A stretch of DNA of 64,000 nucleotides, taken from NCBI RefSeq assembly GCF_963378085.1, contig NZ_OY726395.1, positions 2,604,001 to 2,668,000 on the forward strand. The letters run 5' to 3'. Shown here piece by piece: positions 13,124 to 27,227 of this stretch. The DNA comes from Mycolicibacterium sp. MU0050. GTDB lineage: Bacteria; Actinomycetota; Actinomycetes; Mycobacteriales; Mycobacteriaceae. Position numbers and translations under genes: made by a program. The notes under the pieces were generated by a model, which did no database searches, had not been told where the DNA came from, and saw only the letters and a program-made list of their open reading frames with translations. Positions within the stretch are counted from its first letter, which is position 1. Each line of letters begins with the position of its first letter.

Positions 13124-13371
13124 CGCTGAGTTTCCAGGTCTTCGGAGTCGACCACGCCGTGCCGCGAGCACTTGGCCCACCAGCCGTCGGGGCGAACCTG
13201 CACGATCATCCGCCGGCCGCACGCCGCGCAGAACCGCGGCGGCTCGAGCCCGAGCTGAGCCGCGGTGGGAATCACCTGCGCCGCAACGTCATCGGTTGCG
13301 ACCCCGGTATAGACGTTGAAGGCTCCCGCGCCGACCGGGGTGGGCAGCGCCGGGATGTCTGCGATCATCAC
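13120..13371 (-). CDS. bsaP: Biotin synthase auxiliary protein BsaP (Rv1590-like)
   Basis: An 83-residue protein encoded 7 bases after bioB. It matches in place and features the small mycobacterial protein BsaP, reported to be required by mycobacterial biotin synthases. A metal or Fe-S type site is visible: Cys48-x2-Cys51 in FCAACGRRM, and Cys68 with His71 in WWAKCSRHG. The start may be GTG at 13371 or ATG at 13368. It overlaps the DUF2567 gene by 4 bases. The assignment rests on synteny plus the cysteine motif; how it works is not visible in the sequence. Confidence 0.82.
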   Translation of the reverse strand: MMIADIPALPTPVGAGAFNVYTGVATDDVAAQVIPTAAQLGLEPPRFCAACGRRMIVQVRPDGWWAKCSRHGVVDSEDLETQR

Positions 13372-13378
13372 CGAATTC

Positions 13379-15042
<1,664 letters not shown>

Positions 15043-15048
15043 GCGCAC

Positions 15049-15558
15049 TCACCCGATCCGATGCTCGGTCCGGCTCTCGCCCTGCCAGCGCCGCAGGCCG
15101 ACGACGGTGCCGACGATCTCCGCGGGCGTCCCCGCAATCCGCAGCGCGGCCGCCAGGCGCTCCGGCGGCAGCCGCCGCGCCAACGTGACGTGCGGAGACC
15201 ACTGACCGGGCGCCGTGTGCGGCATCGGCGCCGGTTCCAGCAGCGGCAGGGTCAACCGGTACACCTCGCGGTGCACCGCCAACAGCTCCTCGGTCGGCAG
15301 CACCGAGCGCGCGAGCACCCCGGCCGCCCGGCCGAAGATCAGGGTCGCTCCCAGCCGACACGGCAGCGGGAACCGGTCCAGCACGTCGGCGAGCGACGCG
15401 TCGACGCGCGCATCGATCCGCTGCGCGACCGTCAGGGTGCAGTGCGGGCGCGCCGCCGGCGCCGGACTCGCGATCCCGGCGGCGCGCAGCTCGTCCCAGA
15501 TCCCCCGGACCGTGGCCTCGGTGTCCGCATCGAAGACCAGCTCGACCGAGTGCACCAT
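15049..15558 (-). CDS. 2H phosphoesterase (2'-5' RNA ligase family, Rv1571-like)
   Basis: A 169-residue protein with two HxT signatures typical of 2H phosphoesterases: PHCTLT (His39) and SPHVTLAR (His123). Relatives hydrolyse 2',3'-cyclic or 2'-5' phosphodiester bonds in RNA or nucleotides; the true substrate here is unknown. It begins one base after the bioD stop, so it is the fourth gene of the bioA-bioF-bioD operon, matching Rv1571 after bioD in M. tuberculosis. Why such an enzyme is linked to biotin synthesis is not understood. Confidence 0.85.
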   Translation of the reverse strand: MVHSVELVFDADTEATVRGIWDELRAAGIASPAPAARPHCTLTVAQRIDARVDASLADVLDRFPLPCRLGATLIFGRAAGVLARSVLPTEELLAVHREVYRLTLPLLEPAPMPHTAPGQWSPHVTLARRLPPERLAAALRIAGTPAEIVGTVVGLRRWQGESRTEHRIG

Positions 15559-15559
15559 C

Positions 15560-16237
15560 TCAGCGCAGGCTCTCGATCCAGTGCCGATCGAACGCGCTGC
15601 CGCACAGCTCGGCGAACTGGGCGCCGTCCCGGGCGCCGGCGCCCGATGGCAGGACCGCGCGCACCGGCGCGAGCGCGCTCAGCGCGGCCCGGTTGTCTTC
15701 TTCGGCAACCCCCGGCTCGGCGGGCCAGGCGCCGATGACCAGACCGGCGCACGGGATACCTTGACCGGCAAGGGATTCCAGGGTCAGGGCGGTGTGGTTG
15801 AGGGTGCCGAGTCCGGGCGCGACCACGACCAGGACGGGCGCCGACAGGTCGGCGGCGATATCGCGCACGGTGACGCCGTCGGCCCCGAGGGCCACCAGCA
15901 GCCCGCCGGCGCCCTCGACCAGGGTGAGTCGGGCCGGTCCGTCGGCGGCCCGCACCGCGGCCACCAACTCGGCGCGACCCGGCAGGGGCGAACCGCTGCG
16001 CCGGGCGGCCGCCTCGGGCGCCAACGGTTCCGGGTACCGCCAGCCGCCGTGCAGCCGCGTCACTCCGGACAGTCGCCGTACCTCTCCGAGGTCGTCGTCG
16101 CCGTCGATGGTGCCGGTCTGCACGGGCTTGCACACCGCGACGTCCAGCCCGGCCAACCGCGCCGCGCACGCCAGCGCGGCCGTCGTCACGGTCTTGCCGA
16201 CGCCGGTGTCGGTGCCGGTCACCACCAGGACGGTCAT
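15560..16237 (-). CDS. bioD: Dethiobiotin synthetase BioD
   Basis: BioD closes the ureido ring of dethiobiotin from diaminopelargonate, CO2 and ATP. It is 225 residues. The P-loop is GTDTGVGKT (8-16), the substrate Lys lies in VCKPVQTG, and VEGAGGLLV follows further on. The ATG overlaps the bioF stop by 4 bases (ATGA). A longer open frame upstream is antisense-type coding inside bioF and is discounted. It shares the BioQ-controlled bioF promoter. Confidence 0.95.
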   Translation of the reverse strand: MTVLVVTGTDTGVGKTVTTAALACAARLAGLDVAVCKPVQTGTIDGDDDLGEVRRLSGVTRLHGGWRYPEPLAPEAAARRSGSPLPGRAELVAAVRAADGPARLTLVEGAGGLLVALGADGVTVRDIAADLSAPVLVVVAPGLGTLNHTALTLESLAGQGIPCAGLVIGAWPAEPGVAEEDNRAALSALAPVRAVLPSGAGARDGAQFAELCGSAFDRHWIESLR

Positions 16238-17382
16238 GCGCGGGCGGCGGCGAGCACTTCGGTCAGCACCTGCCGCGCCGACGCCATCTCGTCGTCGGTC
16301 AGGGAGGCGCGCGCGGTCAAGCGCAGCCGGGAGGTCCCGGCCGGGACCGTCGGCGGGCGGAAACAACCGACCCGGACCCCGCGGTCCAGACAGGCCGCGG
16401 CCGCGTTCACCGCCACCTCGGGCTCCCCCAGGATGACCGATACCACTGCCGATTCCGGATGTTGTGCGCTGCCGCAGATGCGGGCCAGCTCGCGCGCGTG
16501 CGTCAGTACCGCCCCGGCCCGCCCGGGCTCGGCGATGAGCACCCGCAGCGCGGCCAGCGCCGCGCCCACCGCGGCCGGGGCCAAACCGGTGTCGAAGATG
16601 AACGGCCGGGCGGTGTCGATCAGGTGCGCGCGGACGGCGGCGGCGCCCAGCACCACCCCGCCCTGACTGCCCAGCGCCTTGGACAGGGTGGTGGTCACGA
16701 CCACATCGGGGTCGCCGGCCAGGCCGAGTTCGTGGACGAGTCCCTGTCCCCCGCTGCCCCGCACACCCAGGCCGTGCGCCTCGTCCACCACCAGCAGCGC
16801 GCCGTGGCGGCGGCACACATCGCGCAGTTCGCGCAGCGGGGCCAGCGCCCCGTCGGTGGAGAACACCGATTCGGTGAGCACCACGGCGCGCTCCTCGACG
16901 CGGCCGGCCAGGGCGGCCTCGACGGCGGCGACGTCCTGATGCGGCGTCACCACCACCCGCGACCGCGACAACCGGCACGCGTCGACCAGCGAGGCGTGCG
17001 TCATGGCGTCGGAGACCAGCAGCGTGCCGGGACCGGACAGCGCCACCACGGCGCCCAGGTTCGCCGTGTAGCCCGACGAGAACACCAGGGCGGATTCGGC
17101 GCCGACGAAGTCCGCGAGGGCGGACTCGAACTCCTCGTGCAGCTCGGTGTTGCCGGTGACCAGCCGGGATCCCCCGGCGCCGGCCCCCCAGGTCCGCAGC
17201 GCCGCGACGCCGCCGTCGAGCACCGCGGGGTGCTGCGACAGGCCCAGGTAGTCGTTGGAGGCCAGGTCGAGCTCGGTGCCGACCGGCGGACGCGTGCGCA
17301 ACACGCGCCGCAGACCGGCCGCGCGGCGCTCGCGCTCGACGTCGGCCAGCCAGGCCAGCGGGGAAAGGCCGGTGTGCGTCAC
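16234..17382 (-). CDS. bioF: 8-amino-7-oxononanoate synthase BioF
   Basis: BioF is a PLP enzyme that condenses pimeloyl thioester with alanine to 8-amino-7-oxononanoate. It is 382 residues. Visible are [18 protein letters not shown]-type [29 protein letters not shown] and the PLP Lys235 in [12 protein letters not shown]. The GTG start has GAGGAG 7 bases upstream. Although it follows bioA, it has its own promoter: -10 TAGCCT (17421-17416), with the BioQ box immediately downstream. Confidence 0.95.
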   Translation of the reverse strand: MTHTGLSPLAWLADVERERRAAGLRRVLRTRPPVGTELDLASNDYLGLSQHPAVLDGGVAALRTWGAGAGGSRLVTGNTELHEEFESALADFVGAESALVFSSGYTANLGAVVALSGPGTLLVSDAMTHASLVDACRLSRSRVVVTPHQDVAAVEAALAGRVEERAVVLTESVFSTDGALAPLRELRDVCRRHGALLVVDEAHGLGVRGSGGQGLVHELGLAGDPDVVVTTTLSKALGSQGGVVLGAAAVRAHLIDTARPFIFDTGLAPAAVGAALAALRVLIAEPGRAGAVLTHARELARICGSAQHPESAVVSVILGEPEVAVNAAAACLDRGVRVGCFRPPTVPAGTSRLRLTARASLTDDEMASARQVLTEVLAAARA

Positions 17383-17403
17383 CCGATGCTCCTCACTGCG
17401 AAT

Positions 17404-17416
17404 TGAACACCGTTCA
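17404..17416. promoter_or_regulatory. BioQ operator before bioF, overlapping the bioA stop codon
   Basis: TGAACACCGTTCA, the reverse complement of the box at 14412-14424. The bioA TGA stop (17416-17414) lies inside it, and the bioF -10 box TAGCCT (minus strand, 17421-17416) abuts it. The arrangement -10 then operator is the same as at bioB. Confidence 0.88.
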
Positions 17417-18730
17417 GGCTAATGCACGAGCCACGCCGATCATCGCGGCGGTGATCTGGGCGATCTCCTCGTCGGTGCAGATGAACGGCGGCATCACGTA
17501 GACCAGGTTGCGGAACGGCCGCAACCAGACGCCGTGGTCGAGGGCCGCCTCGGTCGCCACGGCCAGGTCGACCGGACGGGTCATCTCCAGCACCCCGATG
17601 GCGCCGAGCACCCGCACCTCGGCCACCCCGGGCAGGTCGCGCGCCGGTGCCAGCCCCGCCGTCAGCCCCGCCTCGATCCGCCTGACCTGGACGCGCCAGT
17701 CCTGGCCGAGCAGCAGTTCGACGCTGGCCACCGAGACCGCGCACGCCAGCGCGTTGGCCATGAACGTCGGGCCGTGCATCAACGCGCCGGCCTCGGAATT
17801 GCTGATGACATCGGCGATCTCGCCCGTGCACAGCGTGGCCGCCAGCGTCAGGTAGCCGCCGGTGAGCGCCTTGCCGACGCACATGATGTCCGGGCTGACC
17901 CCGGCGTGGTCGGCGGCGAACAACTCCCCGGTGCGGCCGAACCCGGTGGCGATCTCGTCGAAGATCAACAACACGTCGTGCCGGTCGCAGATGGCGCGCA
18001 GCTCGGCGAGGTAGCGCGGGTCGTGGAAGCGCATCCCGCCGGCGCCCTGCACCACCGGTTCCACGATCACGGCGGCGAGTTCGTCGGCGTGGCGCGCCAA
18101 CTGGTCCTCGAAGGCGCGGCAGTACTGCGGGTCGTAGTCCCGCGGCACCGCCGGCGCGAAGATCTGCTGGGCCAGCAACGAGTTGCCGCCCACCTGCGGG
18201 CCGGTCCACAGCTCGTGCATGCCGCCGTCGGGATCGCAGACGCTCATCGGCGTGAAGGTGTCGCCGTGATAGCCGCCCCGCCACGTCATCAACCGGTGCT
18301 TGCCGGGACGTCCGCGCGAGAGCTGGTACTGCAACGCCATCTTCACCGCCACCTCGACCGCCACCGACCCGGAGTCGCTGAAGAACACCGTGTCCAGGCC
18401 GGCGGGGGTGATCTCGACGAGCAGCTGCGCCAGCCGGGCGGCCGGCTCGTGGGTGAGTCCGCCGAACATCACGTGGTTGAGCACCGACAGCTGGTCGCGG
18501 ATCGCGGCGTCGAGGACCGGGTGGCCGTGCCCGTGCACCGCCGTCCACCAGGACGCCATCGCGTCGAGGACCTCGACCTCGCGCCCGTTGCGGGACACCG
18601 TCAGCCACGCCCCGCGCGCCGCCAGCGCCACCACCGGCGGCGTCGTTCCGGGCGCGCCGATGGTGCTGTACGGATGCCAGATGTGGGCGGCGTCGATCGA
18701 GCTGATCTCCTCGGGGGTCAACGCACACAC
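17414..18730 (-). CDS. bioA: Adenosylmethionine-8-amino-7-oxononanoate aminotransferase BioA
   Basis: BioA is a class III PLP aminotransferase that converts KAPA to diaminopelargonate, with SAM as amino donor. Stretches include [58 protein letters not shown] and the PLP Lys at about 287 in [10 protein letters not shown]. Two GTG starts lie 6 bases apart. The one at 18730 is preferred because TAGGCT (18744-18739) ends 8 bases before it, suggesting a leaderless mRNA; 18736 would be too close. No BioQ box is seen upstream of bioA itself. Confidence 0.94.
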   Translation of the reverse strand: MCALTPEEISSIDAAHIWHPYSTIGAPGTTPPVVALAARGAWLTVSRNGREVEVLDAMASWWTAVHGHGHPVLDAAIRDQLSVLNHVMFGGLTHEPAARLAQLLVEITPAGLDTVFFSDSGSVAVEVAVKMALQYQLSRGRPGKHRLMTWRGGYHGDTFTPMSVCDPDGGMHELWTGPQVGGNSLLAQQIFAPAVPRDYDPQYCRAFEDQLARHADELAAVIVEPVVQGAGGMRFHDPRYLAELRAICDRHDVLLIFDEIATGFGRTGELFAADHAGVSPDIMCVGKALTGGYLTLAATLCTGEIADVISNSEAGALMHGPTFMANALACAVSVASVELLLGQDWRVQVRRIEAGLTAGLAPARDLPGVAEVRVLGAIGVLEMTRPVDLAVATEAALDHGVWLRPFRNLVYVMPPFICTDEEIAQITAAMIGVARALA

Positions 18731-18738
18731 GGGCACCG

Positions 18739-18744
18739 AGCCTA
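18739..18744 (-). promoter_or_regulatory. -10 box of bioA
   Basis: TAGGCT on the minus strand ends 8 bases before the GTG at 18730 and 2 bases before the alternative GTG at 18736. It supports transcription from within this divergent bioA/acyltransferase gap, with no visible BioQ palindrome. Confidence 0.5.
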
Positions 18745-18826
18745 ATGCGCCGCGGGAATCCGCCGGGCCGGGGCGACCGCACGAAAATGAGATACGGGCC
18801 TCGGTTAGGTAGATTGTCGAGCGACC

Positions 18827-20998
18827 ATGATCGCCCTGCTCCCCAACCGGCCGGCTTCGACATCCGTTCCGGAGCCTGTGTCCCCGCCCGCGAAGGGGGC
18901 CAGGAAAGCGGGTTTCTACCGACACGATCTCGATGGCCTGCGCGGCGTGGCCATCGCGCTGGTTGCTGTCTTCCACGTCTGGTTCGGCCGGGTCTCCGGT
19001 GGTGTGGACGTGTTTCTGGTGCTGTCCGGGTTCTTCTTCGGCGGGCGGCTGCTGCGCAACTCGCTGACCGCCCAGACGCTGCCGTCCCCGCGCCGGGAGG
19101 TCACCCGACTGGTCCGCCGACTGCTGCCCGCGCTGGTGGTGGTGTTGGCCGCCTCGGCGGTGCTGACCATCCTGATCCAGCCGGAGACCCGTTGGGAGGC
19201 GTTCGCCGACCAGAGCCTGGCCAGCTTGGGTTACTACCAGAACTGGGAGCTGTCCAACACCGCCGGCGACTACGCGCGTGCCGGTGAGGCGGTCAGCCCG
19301 CTGCAGCACATCTGGTCGATGTCGGTGCAGGGCCAGTTCTACATCGCTTTCCTGATCGTCGTCCTGCTGTGCACCGCGTTGCTGCGCAAGCCGCTGGGCC
19401 GCAACCTTCGGATCTTCTTCCTGGTCCTGATCAGCGCGTTGACCATCGCCTCGTTCGTCTACGCGATCTTCGCCCACAACGCCGATCCGTCGGCCGCCTA
19501 CTACAACAGCTTCGCGCGCGGCTGGGAACTGCTGGCCGGGGCGCTGGCCGGCGCCGCGGTCGGCTCGCTGCGGCTGCCGATGTGGATCCGCAGCCTGATG
19601 GCCTTCGTCGGCCTGGCCGCGATCCTGTCCTGCGGCATGCTGATCGACGGCGGCCAGGAGTTCCCCGGCCCGTGGGCGCTGGTGCCCGTCGGCGCCACCA
19701 TCCTGATGATCCTGGCCGCGGCCAACCGGCAGGCCGACCCGCACTGCCGCGGCAGGATGCCGCTGCCCAACCGGGTGCTGGCCTGGGGCCCGCTGGTGAC
19801 GCTGGGCGCCCTGGCCTATTCGCTGTACCTGTGGCATTGGCCGCTGCTCATCTTCTGGTTGTCCTACAGCGGCCGCTCCCACGCGAGCTTCCTCGACGGC
19901 GCGGTGATCCTCGCGGTCTCCGGCGTGCTGGCGTATCTGACCATGCGGTTCATCGAGGAGCCGCTGCGCTACCGCGGCGCCCCGGCCACGGCGAGCGCGG
20001 CGGTCAAGCTCCCGCTGCGGCAGCGGCTGCGTCGGCCGACGATCGTGCTGGGTTCCACCGTGGCCCTGCTCGGCGTGGCGCTCACCGCGACCTCGTTCAC
20101 CTGGCGCGAGCACGTGATGCTGCAACGGGCGGACGGCAAGGAACTCGCCGGGCTGAGCACCCGCGACTACCCGGGCGCCAAGGCGCTGCTCAACGATGCG
20201 CGGGTGCCGCGGGTGCCGATGCGCCCGACGGTGCTGGAGGCGGCCAAGGATCTGCCGGTCTCGACCACCGACGGTTGCATCAGCAACTTCAAGAACGCGA
20301 ACGTCATCAAGTGCACCTACGGCGACGAGGACGCCACCCGCACCATCGCGGTGGCGGGCGGTTCGCATGCCGAGCACTGGCTCACCGCGCTCGACCTGCT
20401 GGGCCGGATGCACAACTTCAAGGTGGTCACCTATCTGAAGATGGCCTGTCCGCTGTCCACCGAGAAGAACCCGATCATCATGGGCAGCAACGCCAAGTAC
20501 CCGCAGTGCTACGACTGGGTGCGCAAGGCGATGGCCGAGATCATCGCCGACAAGCCCGACTACGTGTTCACCACCTCGACGCGGCCATGGAACATCAAGC
20601 CCGGCGACGTGATGCCGGGGACCTACTTCGGCATCTGGGAAGAGTTCGCCGAGCACGGCATCGAGGTGCTCGCCATGCGTGACACCCCATGGATGGTCAA
20701 GAACACGAAGCCGTTCTTCCCCACCGATTGCCTGGCCGACGGCGGCGATGCGGTGTCCTGCGGGGTGAAACGGTCGGTGGTGCTGGCGCCGGAGAACCCC
20801 ACCCTGGAATTCCTCGACCGGTTCCCGAACCTCAAGCCGCTGGACATGAGCGAGGCGGTCTGCCGCGCCGACTTCTGCCGGGCGGTCGAAGGAAACGTCT
20901 TGATGTATCACGACTCTCACCACTTCACCGCCACGTACATGCGCACCATGGCACCGGAACTGGGCCGCCAGATCGCCGCCGCGACCGGATGGTGGTGA
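18827..20998 (+). CDS. Membrane acyltransferase with C-terminal SGNH domain (OafA/OatA type, Rv1565c-like)
   Basis: A 723-residue protein with an acyltransferase-3 membrane domain (about 30-400, some ten helices, starting [21 protein letters not shown] with the catalytic His) and an extracytoplasmic SGNH-like domain (about 490-723). The first SGNH block reads [11 protein letters not shown], with Gly where GDSH has Asp; the last is [11 protein letters not shown] with the His. Such proteins O-acylate cell-surface glycans; the acceptor here is unknown. A -10 box TAGATT (18810-18815) lies 11 bases before the ATG. It precedes treX as Rv1565c does in M. tuberculosis. Confidence 0.85.
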   Translation: MIALLPNRPASTSVPEPVSPPAKGARKAGFYRHDLDGLRGVAIALVAVFHVWFGRVSGGVDVFLVLSGFFFGGRLLRNSLTAQTLPSPRREVTRLVRRLLPALVVVLAASAVLTILIQPETRWEAFADQSLASLGYYQNWELSNTAGDYARAGEAVSPLQHIWSMSVQGQFYIAFLIVVLLCTALLRKPLGRNLRIFFLVLISALTIASFVYAIFAHNADPSAAYYNSFARGWELLAGALAGAAVGSLRLPMWIRSLMAFVGLAAILSCGMLIDGGQEFPGPWALVPVGATILMILAAANRQADPHCRGRMPLPNRVLAWGPLVTLGALAYSLYLWHWPLLIFWLSYSGRSHASFLDGAVILAVSGVLAYLTMRFIEEPLRYRGAPATASAAVKLPLRQRLRRPTIVLGSTVALLGVALTATSFTWREHVMLQRADGKELAGLSTRDYPGAKALLNDARVPRVPMRPTVLEAAKDLPVSTTDGCISNFKNANVIKCTYGDEDATRTIAVAGGSHAEHWLTALDLLGRMHNFKVVTYLKMACPLSTEKNPIIMGSNAKYPQCYDWVRKAMAEIIADKPDYVFTTSTRPWNIKPGDVMPGTYFGIWEEFAEHGIEVLAMRDTPWMVKNTKPFFPTDCLADGGDAVSCGVKRSVVLAPENPTLEFLDRFPNLKPLDMSEAVCRADFCRAVEGNVLMYHDSHHFTATYMRTMAPELGRQIAAATGWW

Positions 20999-21038
20999 CC
21001 ATCACCGCTGCGATCGGGCCGGGCGGTCGGTACGCCGA

Positions 21039-21044
21039 TACAGT
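21039..21044 (+). promoter_or_regulatory. -10 box of treX
   Basis: TACAGT ends 6 bases before the second of two adjacent ATG codons (21051) and only 3 bases before the first (21048). With no SD sequence, this supports a leaderless treX mRNA starting at 21051. Confidence 0.55.
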
Positions 21045-21050
21045 CGAATG

Positions 21051-23222
<2,172 letters not shown>

Positions 23223-23224
23223 CC

Positions 23225-25510
23225 ATGGGCCGGCCGGTGCTGTCCACCTACCGCCTGCAGTTGCGCGGCGACGGTTTCACCCTGGGCGATGCGCTGGAGC
23301 TGCTGGACTACCTCGACGACCTGGGCGTCAGCCACGTCTACCTGTCCCCCATCCTGACCGCCGTCCAGGGTTCGACGCACGGGTACGACGTCACCGATCC
23401 GACCGCGGTGTCCGCCGAGCTCGGCGGTCCCGAGGGCCTGGCCGCCCTGTCGCGGGCGGCACGGGACCGCGGGATGGGCCTGCTGGTCGACATCGTCCCC
23501 AACCATGTCGGCGTCGAGCGGCCCGAGCTGAACCCGTGGTGGTGGGATCTGCTCGAACACGGCCGGGGTTCGCGGTTCGCCCGATTCTTCGACGTCGACT
23601 GGGACCTCGACCCCGACGGCCGGATCGTCCTGCCGGTCCTGGGCTCCGACGAGGATGTCGAGGCGCTGACGGTCGACGGAGACACGCTCACGCTCGGGGA
23701 CCTGCGTTTCCCGATCGCGGCGGGCACCGGCGGCGGCACCGGCGCCGAGGTCCACGACCGGCAGCACTACCGGCTGGTGGGCTGGCGCCGCAACGTGTGC
23801 GGCTATCGCCGGTTCTTCTCCATCACCTCCCTGGCGGGACTGCGCCAGGAGGACCCCGACGTGTTCGACGCCAGCCATGTCGAGGTCAAGCGGTGGTTCG
23901 ACGAGAACCTGGTCGACGGGGTGCGCATCGACCATCCCGACGGGCTGGCCGACCCGGTCGGCTATCTGCACCGGCTGCGCGAGCTCACCGGCCCGCAGGC
24001 CTACATCGTGATCGAGAAGATCCTGGCGGTCGACGAGGCGCTGGAGCCGACGCTGCCGGTCGACGGCACCACCGGGTACGACGTACTGCGCGAGGTCGGC
24101 GGGGTGTTCGTCGATCCGGCCGGCGCCGAGACGCTGACCGCGTTGAGCGACTCCGCGGGGTTCGAGAACACCGACGTGCACCGGGTGGAGGCCGAGCTCA
24201 AGACCGCCGCCGCGACCGAGACGCTGGCCTCCGAGCTGGCCCGGCTGCGCCGCGCGGTGGTCGCCGCCGCCGGCCACGATCATCCCCGGCTGCCGGAAGC
24301 GATCGCCGCGCTGCTGACCCACATCCACGTCTACCGCTGCGACTATCCGGGGCTTTCGGCGATGCTGTCGACCGCGATCGCCGAGACCGTCGCCGCCGAC
24401 CCCGACCTGGCCGCGCCGCTGCAGGTGCTGGTGGCCGGGCTCGGCGCCGAGGAACCCGCGACCCGACTGCAGCAGTTGTGCGGCGCGGTGACCGCCAAGG
24501 CCGTCGAGGATTGCCTGTTCTATCGGGACACCCGGCTGGTCTCCCTCAACGAGGTCGGCGGCAGCCCGCAGCGGTTCGGGGTCAGCGCCGCCGAGTTCCA
24601 TCACAGTGCCGCCGAACGGGCCCGCCGCTGGCCCACCGCCATGGCGACGCTGACCACCCACGACACCAAACGCGGCGAGGACGTCCGCGCCCGGATCGGG
24701 GTGCTGTCCCAGGTGCCCGGGCTGTGGGCCGAGATGCTCGCCGGCTGGGAGCAGACGACACCCTGCCCCGCCCCGGACAGCGGATTGTTCTTGTGGCAGA
24801 ACATCTTCGGGGTGTGGCCCGCCGACGGCCGGGTCGACCGGTCGTTGCGGGACCGGCTGCACGGCTACGCCGAGAAGGCGTTGCGCGAGGCCGCCGTGCA
24901 TACCTCCTGGCACGAGCCCGAGGCCGAGTTCGAGGCCGCGATCCACGGCTGGATCGACGACGTACTGGACGGACCGGTGGCCGCCGAACTCACCGCGCTG
25001 ACCGCGCGACTGGCGCCGCACGCCCACTCCGATGCGCTCGGGCAGAAGCTGCTGGCCCTGACGGTGCCGGGCGTCCCCGACGTCTACCAGGGCACCGAGC
25101 TGTGGGAAGACAGCCTCGTGGACCCGGACAACCGGCGCCCGGTCGACTATGCCGCGCGCCGGGCCGCGCTGGCCGCCGGCGAACACCCCAAGCTGCGGGT
25201 GGTGCGTGCCGCGCTGCAGCTGCGCCGCGCCCGGCCCGAGGCCTTCCTGTCCGGCGGCTACGCCCCGGTGTCGGCGACGGGAGCCGCCGCCGATCACCTG
25301 GTGGGGTTCCGGCGCGGCCCCGACGTGCTGGTGGCCGTGACCCGATGGACGGTGACGTTGAGCGAATCGGGTTGGCAGGACACCGCATTGGCGCTGCCCG
25401 AAGGCACGTGGACGGATCGCCTGACCGGCCGGACCCACGTCGGGTCGGTGCCGGTCGCGGAGTTGTTCGCCGAACTTCCGGTGGCGTTGCTGGAGCGCGC
25501 CGATGCCTGA
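23225..25510 (+). CDS. treY: Maltooligosyl trehalose synthase TreY
   Basis: TreY (GH13) rearranges the reducing-end alpha-1,4 bond of maltodextrins to alpha,alpha-1,1, giving maltooligosyl trehalose. It is 761 residues. Typical stretches are STYRLQLRGDGFTL, SHVYLSPILTA, STHGYDVTDP, DIVPNHVGVERPE, CGYRRFFSITSLAGLR, the nucleophile Asp in DGVRIDHPDGLADP, EKILAVDEALEP, THDTKRGEDVRARI and PGVPDVYQGTELW. The ATG is 2 bases after the treX stop; a GTG 6 bases earlier would overlap that stop. It overlaps treZ by 8 bases. Confidence 0.95.
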   Translation: MGRPVLSTYRLQLRGDGFTLGDALELLDYLDDLGVSHVYLSPILTAVQGSTHGYDVTDPTAVSAELGGPEGLAALSRAARDRGMGLLVDIVPNHVGVERPELNPWWWDLLEHGRGSRFARFFDVDWDLDPDGRIVLPVLGSDEDVEALTVDGDTLTLGDLRFPIAAGTGGGTGAEVHDRQHYRLVGWRRNVCGYRRFFSITSLAGLRQEDPDVFDASHVEVKRWFDENLVDGVRIDHPDGLADPVGYLHRLRELTGPQAYIVIEKILAVDEALEPTLPVDGTTGYDVLREVGGVFVDPAGAETLTALSDSAGFENTDVHRVEAELKTAAATETLASELARLRRAVVAAAGHDHPRLPEAIAALLTHIHVYRCDYPGLSAMLSTAIAETVAADPDLAAPLQVLVAGLGAEEPATRLQQLCGAVTAKAVEDCLFYRDTRLVSLNEVGGSPQRFGVSAAEFHHSAAERARRWPTAMATLTTHDTKRGEDVRARIGVLSQVPGLWAEMLAGWEQTTPCPAPDSGLFLWQNIFGVWPADGRVDRSLRDRLHGYAEKALREAAVHTSWHEPEAEFEAAIHGWIDDVLDGPVAAELTALTARLAPHAHSDALGQKLLALTVPGVPDVYQGTELWEDSLVDPDNRRPVDYAARRAALAAGEHPKLRVVRAALQLRRARPEAFLSGGYAPVSATGAAADHLVGFRRGPDVLVAVTRWTVTLSESGWQDTALALPEGTWTDRLTGRTHVGSVPVAELFAELPVALLERADA

Positions 25511-27227
25511 CCACGAGTTCGCCGTCTGGGCGCCGCGGCCCGAGTTGGTGCGCCTCGACGTCGAGGGCACGCTGCATCCGATGGAACGCGGCGCCGACGC
25601 TTGGTGGCGCACCGCCGTGGACGTCGCGCCGGACGCCCGGTACGGGTTCGTCCTCGACGACGACCCGACGGTGCTGCCCGATCCGCGTTCGGCGCGCCAA
25701 CCCGAGGGGGTGCACGCCCGCTCGGCGCTGTGGCGCCCCGCCGCCGCGAGCGAGACCGGCTGGGCGGGCCGGTCGGTGGAGGGGGCGGTCATCTACGAGC
25801 TGCACGTCGGCACGTTCACCGCGGCGGGCACCTTCGACGCGGCCATCGACAAGCTCGGGCATCTGGTCGACCTCGGGGTGGACTTCGTCGAACTGATGCC
25901 GGTCAACGCGTTCGCCGGTGACCACGGCTGGGGTTACGACGGCGTGCTGTGGTACGCGGTGCACGAACCCTACGGCGGGCCCGACGGGCTGCTGCGCTTC
26001 GTGCAGGCATGTCATCGGGCGGGCCTGGGCGTGCTGCTCGACGCGGTGTTCAATCATCTCGGCCCTTCGGGCAACTACCTGCCCCGGTTCGGCCCCTACC
26101 TGTCCTCGGCGAGCAATCCCTGGGGCGAGGGAATCAACATCGCCGACGCCGAATCCGACGAGGTGCGCAACTACATCATCGGGTGCGCGCTGCGCTGGAT
26201 GCGTGAGTTCCACTTCGACGGCCTGCGCCTGGACGCCGTGCACGCGCTGGTCGACACCACCGCGGTGCACATCCTGGAGGAACTCTCGGCCGAAACCGAG
26301 GCGCTGGCAACGGAGTTGGGCCGGCCGCTGGCGCTGATCGCCGAGAGCGACCGCAACGACCCGCGCTTCATCACCCCGCGCTCAGCCGGCGGGTACGGGA
26401 TGACCGCCCAGTGGGACGACGACATCCATCACGCCCTGCATACCGCCGTGTCCGGCGAACAACACGGCTACTACGGTGATTTCGGCTCCCTGGCGGTGCT
26501 GGCGAGCACGCTCAAGAACGGGTTTCATCACGCCGGGACGTTCTCGTCGTTCCGCAAGCGGCGCCACGGTCGGCCGTTGGACACCTCGGTCATCCCGGGT
26601 TCCCGGCTGCTCGCCTACACCAGCACCCACGACCAGGTGGGCAACCGGGCCGTCGGCGACCGGCCCTCGGCCTATCTCAGCGACGGTCAACTCGCGGTCA
26701 GCGCGGCGCTCGCGCTGTTGACGCCGTTCACCGCCATGGTGTTCATGGGCGAGGAATGGGCCGCCGGAACGCCGTTCCAGTTCTTCAGCTCGCACCCGGA
26801 ACCCGAGTTGGCCGAGGCCACCCGGCAGGGCCGCCGGGCGGAGTTCGCCGATCACGGCTGGGACGCCGCCGAGGTCCCCGATCCGCAAGACCCCGAGACG
26901 TTCCACCGGTCCAAGCTGGACTGGAGCGAGCCCGCATCGGGCCGGCATGCCGCGATCCTGGGGGTCTACCGCGACCTGATCCGGCTGCGCCGCACCGAGC
27001 CCGATCTCGCCGACTTCTGGCTCGACCACATGACGGTGGAGTTCGACGAGGACGCCCGCTGGATCGCGTGGCGCCGCGGATCGCTGAGGGTCGCCTGCAA
27101 TCTCGGTGTCGAGCCGACGTCCGTTCCGGTGCACGGTGAGTTGGTCTACGCCTGGGGTGCACCCCGGATCGGCGCCGCCGCAACCGAACTGGACGGCCAT
27201 TCCTTTGCGGTGCTGCGCAGCAACTGA
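25503..27227 (+). CDS. treZ: Maltooligosyl trehalose trehalohydrolase TreZ
   Basis: TreZ (GH13) cleaves the alpha-1,4 bond next to the trehalosyl end and releases free trehalose, completing the TreX-TreY-TreZ route from glycogen. It is 574 residues. An N-terminal beta domain (FAVWAPRPELVRLDVEG) is followed by the barrel with GWGYDGVLWYAVHEPYG, DAVFNHLGPSGNY, the nucleophile Asp in FDGLRLDAVHAL, the acid Glu in LIAESDRND and STHDQVGNRA. Its start lies inside the end of treY, so translation is coupled. Trehalose is a compatible solute and a mycolate carrier precursor. Confidence 0.95.
   Translation: MPDHEFAVWAPRPELVRLDVEGTLHPMERGADAWWRTAVDVAPDARYGFVLDDDPTVLPDPRSARQPEGVHARSALWRPAAASETGWAGRSVEGAVIYELHVGTFTAAGTFDAAIDKLGHLVDLGVDFVELMPVNAFAGDHGWGYDGVLWYAVHEPYGGPDGLLRFVQACHRAGLGVLLDAVFNHLGPSGNYLPRFGPYLSSASNPWGEGINIADAESDEVRNYIIGCALRWMREFHFDGLRLDAVHALVDTTAVHILEELSAETEALATELGRPLALIAESDRNDPRFITPRSAGGYGMTAQWDDDIHHALHTAVSGEQHGYYGDFGSLAVLASTLKNGFHHAGTFSSFRKRRHGRPLDTSVIPGSRLLAYTSTHDQVGNRAVGDRPSAYLSDGQLAVSAALALLTPFTAMVFMGEEWAAGTPFQFFSSHPEPELAEATRQGRRAEFADHGWDAAEVPDPQDPETFHRSKLDWSEPASGRHAAILGVYRDLIRLRRTEPDLADFWLDHMTVEFDEDARWIAWRRGSLRVACNLGVEPTSVPVHGELVYAWGAPRIGAAATELDGHSFAVLRSN

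Noticed and set aside
17414..20923. Very long minus-strand open frame (over 1100 codons) running through the acyltransferase into bioA
   Set aside because: Only the bioA part matches a family. The upstream part is antisense to the acyltransferase gene and reads as low-complexity Arg/Gly/His-rich sequence, as high-GC third positions produce.
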